A stretch of DNA of 64,000 bases, from contig NZ_JAEKIS010000001.1 of NCBI RefSeq assembly GCF_017311415.1, positions 620,001-684,000 on the forward strand, written 5' to 3'. Position 1 is the stretch's first letter; every line of letters begins with the position of its first letter. A model generated the notes under the pieces. That model was not told where the DNA came from. It saw only the letters and a program-made list of their open reading frames with translations, and did no database searches. The translations under genes and the position numbers were made by a program. This stretch comes from Salipiger abyssi (lineage in GTDB: Bacteria > Pseudomonadota > Alphaproteobacteria > Rhodobacterales > Rhodobacteraceae). Of the stretch, positions 57,298-64,000 are shown in pieces.

Positions 57298-58875
57298 ATG
57301 GCGAAGATTGCCTTCATCCTCCTGTGTCACAAGGATCCTGACGCCGTCATCAAGCAGGCGCAGAGCCTGACCGCCGTGGGCGACTACATGTCGATCCATT
57401 TCGACGCGAGCGCCCCGCAGGCGGATTATGACAAGATCCGCAAGGGTCTCGCAGACAACCCCAATGTGACCTTTCCCAAACGCCGCATCCGCTGCGGCTG
57501 GGGCGAGTGGAGCCTGGTGCAGGCGACGTTGAACGCGGTCGAGGCGGCGGTGGCGGCGTTTCCGCGCGCGACGCATTTCTACATGCTGTCGGGCGATTGC
57601 ATGGCGATCAAATCGGCGGAATACGCACATGAGTTTCTCGACCGGCGCGAGGTCGACTACATCGAGAGCTTCGACTACTTCAAATCCGACTGGATCAAGA
57701 CCGGCTGGAAGGAAGAGCGGCTGATCTACCGCCACTGGTTCAACGAACGCACCCAGAAGAAACGTTTCTACGCGGCCTTCAACCTTCAGAAGCGGCTTGG
57801 CCTCACCCGCAGGATTCCCGAAGATATCGAGGTGATGATCGGCTCGCAATGGTGGTGCCTGCGGCGGCGCACGGTCGAATGGATCCTGGAATTCTGCAAG
57901 CAGCGGCCGGATGTGCTGCGCTTCTTCCGTACCACCTGGATTCCGGACGAGACCTTCTTCCAGACGCTGGTGCGCCATCTCGTGCCCGAGCACGAGATCG
58001 AGAGCCGCACGCTGACCTTCCTGATGTTCACCGATTACGGCATGCCGGTGGTCTTTTATAACGACCACTACGATCTGCTGCTGGGACAGGATTTCCTCTT
58101 TGCGCGCAAGATCAGCCCCGAAGCGCGCGAGCTGAAGCGGCGCCTCGGCGTGCTCTATGCGGCGGAGGGTGCCCGATTTCAGATCTCCAACGAGGGGCGG
58201 TCGCTGTTCCGGTTCCTGACCGGCAAGGGGCGGATCGGACGGCGGTTCGCGCCGCGTTTCTGGGAGACCGAAAGCACCCTCGGGCGCGAACGCGAGCTGC
58301 TGATCGTGGTGTGCAAGAAATGGCATGTGGCGAAACGGCTTCTGGGCCGCATCCGCAAGATGACCAACATCCCCTGCATCGACTATCTGTTCAATGAGGA
58401 AAGCTGCGCCCTGCCCGATCTCGGCGGCATCCAGTCGACCATGGGCAAACGGCACCGGCACCGGCGGGCGTTGATGCGGATGCTGTTCGATTATTATGAG
58501 AGCGACCGTCTGATCATCTGCATGGACCCCTCGAATCTGGATCTGCTGGAGGATTTCTGCGGCGACCGTGCGGTGACGCGGCTGCTGGAAATCGAATGCC
58601 AGTTTTCAGACAGCTATCTGGTCGGGCACGCGCTGCGGGTCGGGCTGGCGGGCGACCGGACGCCGGCCGAAACGCTGTCGCGCTTGCTCCCGACGATCCG
58701 CAACGACATGGTGCATGAGAGCGATCGCATCCGGGATGCGAATTTCGACAACCATCTGCGGGTCCGCGAAACCGATCCGCCGGAGATCAATGCAGTGGCG
58801 CTCGCCGCGTTCCTCGGGCTCGAGGAAGACAAGGCGCGGGCGATTGCCGAGACCGAACACCTGTTCGCCGACTGA
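57298..58875 (+). CDS. DUF5928/GT14-like glycosyltransferase
   Basis: This 525-residue protein is in two parts. Residues 1-290 resemble GT14 core-2/I-branching beta-1,6-GlcNAc transferases and xylosyltransferases: AFILLCHKDPDAVIKQ, YMSIHFDASAP, GWGEWSLVQATLNAVEAAVA, FYMLSGDCMAIKS and GSQWWCLRRRTVEWIL. The rest is the roseobacter-specific DUF5928 extension, including NIPCIDYLFNEESCALPDLGGIQS. It is divergent from a carbohydrate-type sulfotransferase 141 bases away, suggesting joint action on a glycan. No signal peptide is seen. Confidence 0.87.
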   Translation: MAKIAFILLCHKDPDAVIKQAQSLTAVGDYMSIHFDASAPQADYDKIRKGLADNPNVTFPKRRIRCGWGEWSLVQATLNAVEAAVAAFPRATHFYMLSGDCMAIKSAEYAHEFLDRREVDYIESFDYFKSDWIKTGWKEERLIYRHWFNERTQKKRFYAAFNLQKRLGLTRRIPEDIEVMIGSQWWCLRRRTVEWILEFCKQRPDVLRFFRTTWIPDETFFQTLVRHLVPEHEIESRTLTFLMFTDYGMPVVFYNDHYDLLLGQDFLFARKISPEARELKRRLGVLYAAEGARFQISNEGRSLFRFLTGKGRIGRRFAPRFWETESTLGRERELLIVVCKKWHVAKRLLGRIRKMTNIPCIDYLFNEESCALPDLGGIQSTMGKRHRHRRALMRMLFDYYESDRLIICMDPSNLDLLEDFCGDRAVTRLLEIECQFSDSYLVGHALRVGLAGDRTPAETLSRLLPTIRNDMVHESDRIRDANFDNHLRVRETDPPEINAVALAAFLGLEEDKARAIAETEHLFAD

Positions 58876-58882
58876 GGATAGA

Positions 58883-59251
58883 ATGGCCTATACATATGAT
58901 GACGAGAACATCTTCGCGAAGATCCTGCGCGGAGAGATCCCCAACGACACGGTGCTGGAGACCGAGCATAGCCTCGCCTTCAACGATATCCGGCCGCAGG
59001 CGCCGCTGCATGTGCTGGTGATCCCCAAGGGGAAATACGTCAATTACGACGATTTCGCCACCAACGCGTCGGACGCGGAGATCCTCGATTACACGCGGGC
59101 GATTTCGAAGGTCTGCGCGATGAAGGGCGTGGCGGCCGACGGGTTCCGGATGATCTCCAATGCCGGGCGCGACGGGGTGCAGGAAGTGCCGCATCTGCAT
59201 GTGCATATCCTCGGCGGGCGCGATCTGGGCCGGATGCTCAACCCGGCCTGA
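58883..59251 (+). CDS. HIT family protein
   Basis: This 122-residue nucleotide hydrolase has NIFAKILRGEIPND at the start and the His-triad VPHLHVHILGGRDLG near residues 104-118 (H-x-H-x-H). It resembles bacterial Hint proteins that hydrolyse AMP-lysine-type phosphoramidates. AGGATAG precedes the ATG at 58883, 7 bases after the GT14-like stop, so it may be read from the same transcript. Confidence 0.94.
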   Translation: MAYTYDDENIFAKILRGEIPNDTVLETEHSLAFNDIRPQAPLHVLVIPKGKYVNYDDFATNASDAEILDYTRAISKVCAMKGVAADGFRMISNAGRDGVQEVPHLHVHILGGRDLGRMLNPA

Positions 59252-59417
59252 CCGCGCGGCGCGGCCTGCGGCCGCACGGGATATCTCGCCGCCGCCTCGG
59301 GGCGGCGGCTCGGCGCCTGTGTCGCGGTGACGCCTTTAAGGGGGGGGGCGTGCCGGTGGCGCTGTCCCGCCGGCCTCCGGCGGGGATATTTCGGGCCAAT
59401 GGAAGAGCCGGGCGCGC
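59252..59417. repeat. GC-rich hairpin region, roseobacter-type GATATTT repeat
   Basis: The gap between convergent HIT and ABC genes contains two hairpins: GCCGCCGC/GCGGCGGC near 59289-59310, and CCCGCCGG-cct-CCGGCGGG at 59367-59385 followed by GATATTT. Hairpin-GATATTT units occur after many Rhodobacteraceae genes. Either could end transcription from both sides. A run of nine Gs lies at 59340-59348. Confidence 0.55.
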
Positions 59418-60344
<927 letters not shown>

Positions 60345-60420
60345 GCCGAGCCTTGCCCCTTTGCCGTGTTTCGCTCATAACGCAGGTAGTGCATACGTGA
60401 CCAAAAGGGAACCGCAGCGA

Positions 60421-60600
60421 TGACCACCGAGGCCCCGGAGATCAAGATCGTCGACAGCTACCGCATCGCCTGCGACGGCGGCGAAGGCGCGCTGGGGCAT
60501 CCGAGGGTCTGGCTGCTGATCCCGCAGACCGAGGGGTTCGTCGAATGCCCCTATTGCGATGCGAAATACATCCATCGCGATTTCGAGGGCAAGGTCTGAG
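60421..60600 (+). CDS. CHCC zinc-finger protein (NDUFS6-like)
   Basis: A 59-residue protein, too short for many gene finders. Cys18, His27, Cys43 and Cys46 (ACDGGEGALGHPRVWL, FVECPYCDAKYIH) follow the C-x8-H-x15-C-x2-C pattern of the zf-CHCC family, to which the mitochondrial complex I subunit NDUFS6 belongs. In alphaproteobacteria this small zinc protein is associated with complex I. The ATG at 60421 has AGGGAACC upstream. It is transcribed alone. Confidence 0.88.
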
Positions 60601-60650
60601 CCCGTTTCCGGGCCGGTCGGCGCGGGCCCGCCCCCAGTTTTCAGGGTGAC

Positions 60651-61577
60651 ATGCTCGCCATCTTCCTCAAGACGGTTCCGTTCTTCGCCCTGATCGGGCT
60701 CGGTTACGGTGCCGGGCGGACACGGTTCTTTTCCGAGGCGGCGACCGCGGCGCTGACGAAATTCGTGTTCTATTTCGCGCTCTCGGCCATGCTGTTCCGG
60801 TTTTCCGCGACGCTGTCGATTGCCGAGATCTTCGACGCGCGGCTGGCCTCGGGCTATCTCTGGGGCTCGCTGGCGGTTTATGCGGTCGGCAGCGCCGCGG
60901 CCTTTGCGCGCCGGCTCGACGTGCAGACCGCCGCCATCGAGGCGCAATGCGTCTGCACCGGCAATACCGGCTTTCTCGGCGTGCCGATGCTGGCGCTGCT
61001 CTTTGGACCGGAGGCGGTGGCGCCGATCATCCTGATCCTCTCCATCGACCTGATCGTGTTCTCCTCGCTGCTGGTGATCCTGGTGACCGGCGCACGCGAG
61101 GGGCGGATGTCGCTGCGCATCTTCCGTACCGTCGGCGTGGGCCTGCTGAAGAACCCGATGATCGTCTCGATTGTGGCGGGGCTGCTGGTCTCGGCCTCGG
61201 AGCTGCCGCTGCCCGGGGTGGCGACCGAGTTCCTGACCATGCTCGGCAATGCTGCCACGCCCTGCGCGCTCTTTGCCATCGGCGCCTCGCTCGCGTCGAA
61301 ATCCGCCGAGCGCATGGCGGTGGCGGGCTGGCTGAGCTTTGCCAAGCTGGTGCTGCACCCGCTCTTCGTGGCCGCCGGTCTTTATCTGTTCTTCCCGGTC
61401 ACGCCGTTCCAGGCGGCGGTGGCGGTCTCGGCGGCGGCGCTGCCGGTGGCGGGCAATGTCTTCATGCTGGCGCAGCATTACGGGGTGGCGCCGCAGCGCG
61501 TGTCGGCGGCGATCCTGATCTCCACCGCCGCCAGCATCTTTACCGTCAGTACGGTGATCGCGCTGGTGAGCCCGTGA
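60651..61577 (+). CDS. AEC family transporter
   Basis: This 308-residue inner-membrane protein has about ten hydrophobic helices in two blocks joined by a hydrophilic loop. [20 protein letters not shown] and [21 protein letters not shown], with [30 protein letters not shown], match the auxin-efflux-carrier (AEC/BASS-like) family. Bacterial members export or import malonate, malate or similar acids; the substrate is unknown. Its stop overlaps the YaiI start by 4 bases. Confidence 0.9.
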   Translation: MLAIFLKTVPFFALIGLGYGAGRTRFFSEAATAALTKFVFYFALSAMLFRFSATLSIAEIFDARLASGYLWGSLAVYAVGSAAAFARRLDVQTAAIEAQCVCTGNTGFLGVPMLALLFGPEAVAPIILILSIDLIVFSSLLVILVTGAREGRMSLRIFRTVGVGLLKNPMIVSIVAGLLVSASELPLPGVATEFLTMLGNAATPCALFAIGASLASKSAERMAVAGWLSFAKLVLHPLFVAAGLYLFFPVTPFQAAVAVSAAALPVAGNVFMLAQHYGVAPQRVSAAILISTAASIFTVSTVIALVSP

Positions 61578-62026
61578 CCGCGCTTTACATCGACGCCGAT
61601 GCCTGCCCGGTGAAGGGCGAGGCGGAGCGGGTGGCCACCCGCCACGGGGTGCGGATCTTTGTCGTGTCGAATGGCGGGCTGCGGCCCTCGCCCAACCCGC
61701 TGGTCGAGACGGTGATCGTGCCCGAGGGGCCGGATGTGGCCGATATGTGGATCGCCGAGCGCGCGGGCCCGGGCGATGTCGTGGTGACCGGGGATATCCC
61801 GCTGGCGGCGAAATGCGTGGCCACCGGCGCGCGGGTGCTGCGCCACAATGGCGAGCGCTTCACAGAGGCCAATATCGGCCAGCAACTGGCGATGCGCGAT
61901 CTGATGGCGGATCTGCGCGCGGCCAATCCGCTGGGGCAGGGCGGCGGGGGCAAGGCCTTTACAAAGGCCGACCGGTCCCGTTTTTTGAACGCGCTCGAAC
62001 GGGAAATGCGGCAGGCAAAGGGATAG
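61574..62026 (+). CDS. YaiI/YqxD (UPF0178) family protein
   Basis: This 150-residue protein begins at a [27 protein letters not shown], then [43 protein letters not shown] and [12 protein letters not shown]. These acidic clusters are the NYN/PIN-like nuclease signature of UPF0178, whose function is unproved. Translation is coupled to the AEC transporter upstream (GTGA) and it lies 3 bases before the HAD gene. Confidence 0.92.
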   Translation: MTALYIDADACPVKGEAERVATRHGVRIFVVSNGGLRPSPNPLVETVIVPEGPDVADMWIAERAGPGDVVVTGDIPLAAKCVATGARVLRHNGERFTEANIGQQLAMRDLMADLRAANPLGQGGGGKAFTKADRSRFLNALEREMRQAKG

Positions 62027-62029
62027 GTC

Positions 62030-62650
62030 ATGGCAATCGAGGCAGTGGTTTTCGACATCGGCAATGTGCTGATCGAATGGCAGCCCGAGCGGTACTACGA
62101 CCGGGTTATCGGGGCGGATCGCCGCCGCGCCATGTTTGCCGAGGTCGATCTGCACAGCATGAACGAGCGTGTCGATGCTGGCGAGGACTTTCGCACGGTG
62201 ATCTACGAGACAGCCGAACGCTATCCCGGATGGCGCGAGGAGATCCGGCAATGGCACGACGCCTGGATCGAGCTGGCGGCGCCGGAGATTCCCGGCTCGG
62301 TGCAGCTGCTGCGGGCGCTGCGCGAGGCCGGGGTGCCGGTCTTTGTACTGAGCAATATCGGCGAGGGCACGTTGGCGCTGGCCGAAGGTGCCTATCCGTT
62401 CCTGGCGGAGTTCGACCGGCGCTATATCTCGGGAGCGATGCGGGTCACGAAGCCCGATCCGCGCATTTACGAGATGGTCGAGGCGGATTGCGGGCTTGCG
62501 CCGGGGGCGTTGCTCTTTGCCGATGACCGGGCCGACAATCTCGCCACCGCCGCCGCACGCGGCTGGCAGGTGCATCTGTTCGAGGGGGCTGAGGGCTGGG
62601 CCGACTGCCTGGTGTCGCACGGGCTGTTGTCAGAGGGGGTCACGGCATGA
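62030..62650 (+). CDS. HAD-IA hydrolase
   Basis: This 206-residue phosphatase-like protein has motif I VFDIGNVLIEWQPERYYDR (nucleophile Asp near residue 9; FDxGNVL is typical of the YihX-type subgroup), motif II FVLSNIG, Lys in VTKPDPRIYE and motif IV ALLFADDRADNLATAA. The family dephosphorylates small sugars and nucleotides. It overlaps the next gene's start by 4 bases (ATGA). Confidence 0.92.
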   Translation: MAIEAVVFDIGNVLIEWQPERYYDRVIGADRRRAMFAEVDLHSMNERVDAGEDFRTVIYETAERYPGWREEIRQWHDAWIELAAPEIPGSVQLLRALREAGVPVFVLSNIGEGTLALAEGAYPFLAEFDRRYISGAMRVTKPDPRIYEMVEADCGLAPGALLFADDRADNLATAAARGWQVHLFEGAEGWADCLVSHGLLSEGVTA

Positions 62651-63558
62651 GCGCGCCCGATTTCATCCCGTTCGAGGCGCAGGCGAAACTCGACTGGTTG
62701 GGGCTGACCCGGGCCTTCGAAGACGGGCACAGGCTGCCCAAGGCCGAGATCGCCGACAGTTTTCTCTATCGCGGCGAGGACACGCTTCTGAACCGCGCCG
62801 CCTGGATCGACGGGCTGGGGCTCGCGGTGAAATCGGCCACGGTGTTTCCCGGCAATCCGGCGAAGGGGCTGGGCATGGTGAATGGCGGCGTGTCGCTTTA
62901 TGGCGATGCTGACGGGCTGCTGGAGGCGGTGGTGGATTTCCACCTCATCACCAAATGGAAGACCGCCGGAGATAGTCTGTTGGGCGCGCTGAAGCTGGCG
63001 CGGCCCGACTCGCGCGAGATCCTGATCGTCGGCGCCGGTCATGTGGGCCATGCGCTGTTCGAGGCTTATAGCGTGGGCTTTCCGGGGGCGCGGTTCTCGG
63101 TCTGGAACCGCACGATTGCGAAAGCCGAGGCGATGGCCGAAGAGCTGGGCATCGCTGTGGCGGAAGATCTGGAGACGGCGGTGTCGCGGGCCGATATCGT
63201 GACCTGCGCCACCATGTCGACACAGCCGGTGATCCGGGGCGAGTGGCTGCAACCGGGCCAGCATCTCGACCTGATCGGGGCCTATCGCCCGGACATGCGC
63301 GAGACCGACGATATCGCACTGCAACGGGCGCGGGTCTTTGTCGACAGCTACGACACCACGCTCGACCATATCGGCGAGCTAAAGATCCCGCTGGAGACCG
63401 GTGCCATTGCGCGCGGGGACGTGCTGGCGGATTACTACGCGCCCGAGCGGATGCGGCGTGAGAGCGATGCCGATATCACGCTCTTCAAGAACGGCGGCGG
63501 CGCGCATCTGGATCTGATGACGAGCCGCTACGTGCATGCCTGCTGGACCGCCGGCTGA
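62647..63558 (+). CDS. ornithine cyclodeaminase/mu-crystallin family protein
   Basis: This 303-residue protein has an N-terminal domain with AVKSATVFPGNPAKGLGMVNGGVSLYGDADGLLEAVVD and a Rossmann domain, ILIVGAGHVGHALFEAYSVGFPG, followed by VTCATMSTQPVIRGEWLQPGQHLDLIGAYRPDMRETDD. This matches the OCD/mu-crystallin family (ornithine, proline or imine substrates). It is the last of a coupled AEC-YaiI-HAD-OCD run. Confidence 0.92.
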   Translation: MSAPDFIPFEAQAKLDWLGLTRAFEDGHRLPKAEIADSFLYRGEDTLLNRAAWIDGLGLAVKSATVFPGNPAKGLGMVNGGVSLYGDADGLLEAVVDFHLITKWKTAGDSLLGALKLARPDSREILIVGAGHVGHALFEAYSVGFPGARFSVWNRTIAKAEAMAEELGIAVAEDLETAVSRADIVTCATMSTQPVIRGEWLQPGQHLDLIGAYRPDMRETDDIALQRARVFVDSYDTTLDHIGELKIPLETGAIARGDVLADYYAPERMRRESDADITLFKNGGGAHLDLMTSRYVHACWTAG

Positions 63559-63576
63559 GCTGAACCGCGTGCCGCG

Positions 63577-64000
63577 CTAGTGTGCCGCGCCGCCGGCACC
63601 GCTGCGCGGCGGTTTCATGGTCAGCGCCAGCGCGGCGAGCCCGGCGAAGAGCAGCGCGATCAGCGTGAACACGTCGATGAAGGACATCACCGTCGCCTGT
63701 TGCGTCACGCGCCCGGCGAGTTGCGCCAACGCGCCCTTTTCGCCGTCGATCCCCTGCGCCTGCAAATTCGCCGCCAGCATGTCGAGCTGACGCAGCGCCT
63801 CGGGGTTGGACCAGCTCAGCGCCTCGCCCAGACGCGCGCTGTGCAGCGCGCCGCGGTCGGTCAGCAGCGTGTTGATCACCGCCAGCCCCACGGCGCCGCC
63901 GAGATTTCGCATCAGGTTATAGAGCCCCGAGGCGCTCTTCATCTTGTCCGGCGGCAGCGTGCCGAGCGCCAGGTTGTTGATTGGCACCATGCAGATCATC
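63577..64000 (-). CDS. DHA2-type MFS transporter, C-terminal part
   Basis: The gene continues past the window end, and only its last 140 or so residues are visible. NNLALGTLPPDKMKSASGLYNLMRNLGGAVGLAVINTLL is the family C-motif segment of EmrB/QacA-type 14-helix drug exporters, followed by a loop and the last helix (SFIDVFTLIALLFAGLAALAL). The substrate is unknown. The first Met at 63999 is internal, not the start. Confidence 0.88.
   Translation of the reverse strand, partial: MICMVPINNLALGTLPPDKMKSASGLYNLMRNLGGAVGLAVINTLLTDRGALHSARLGEALSWSNPEALRQLDMLAANLQAQGIDGEKGALAQLAGRVTQQATVMSFIDVFTLIALLFAGLAALALTMKPPRSGAGGAAH

Overview
The window is high-GC DNA (roughly 65% by eye) packed with short-spaced or 4-base-overlapping genes. 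Its family content (DUF6455, DUF1467, DUF5928, NDUFA9-like reductase, GSCFA and RTX proteins, succinoglycan-type exo genes) suggests a marine alphaproteobacterium of the Rhodobacteraceae/Roseobacter group, possibly Salipiger-like. That placement is an inference from gene families; no rRNA is present. Both window edges cut genes.

Layout. 1-9.3 kb is housekeeping: an ArsR-type regulator (5' truncated), a SRPBCC-MarR pair with a candidate operator, tRNA-Leu(CAG), an NDUFA9-like reductase, a kinase-fold phosphotransferase followed by three tandem DUF6455 genes, an M48 lipoprotein protease, a nitroreductase, an EI24 membrane protein, methylmalonyl-CoA epimerase and a response regulator. 9.3-13.1 kb is a divergent late-cobalamin cluster (cbiB and a phosphatase on -, cobU-cobT-cobS on +). 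13.2-17.3 kb holds a GSCFA protein, a GDSH-type protein and a SASA-esterase/RTX protein with a strict 306-bp repeat. 17.3-27.2 kb carries threonine dehydratase, a LOG-like protein, a FlaA1/CapD-type sugar dehydratase, asd, carbonic anhydrase, leucyl aminopeptidase and an NlpC/P60 hydrolase.

27.3-46.8 kb is a succinoglycan-like exopolysaccharide locus (GT2, exoK, exoQ, exoL, exoA, exoM, exoP, exoX-like, then GT2, exoF, exoY). It is interrupted by what I regard as the main find: a lasso-peptide biosynthetic cluster at 36.7-43.9 kb. On the minus strand it reads precursor A (48 codons, too short for routine gene calling) - hairpin - B1 (PqqD/RRE) - B2 (transglutaminase-like protease) - C (asparagine-synthetase-like cyclase) - HPr-kinase-like kinase - D (ABC exporter), with B1 to D joined by 1- or 4-base overlaps. 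A divergent nucleotidyltransferase is coupled to a glycosyltransferase. The predicted core starts at Gly, has Asp at core position 9 and ends in Thr, so a Gly1-Asp9 macrolactam with tailoring at or near the C-terminus is a reasonable hypothesis.

47.4-54.1 kb is a MoxR-DUF58-DUF4159-membrane protein operon. 54.1-64 kb carries DUF1285, an SDR/TetR pair flanked by GGTGGGCA repeats, a sulfotransferase divergent from a DUF5928 GT14-like protein, HIT, an orphan ABC ATPase, a short CHCC zinc-finger gene, an AEC transporter, YaiI, HAD, an ornithine-cyclodeaminase-type protein and the end of a DHA2-type MFS transporter.
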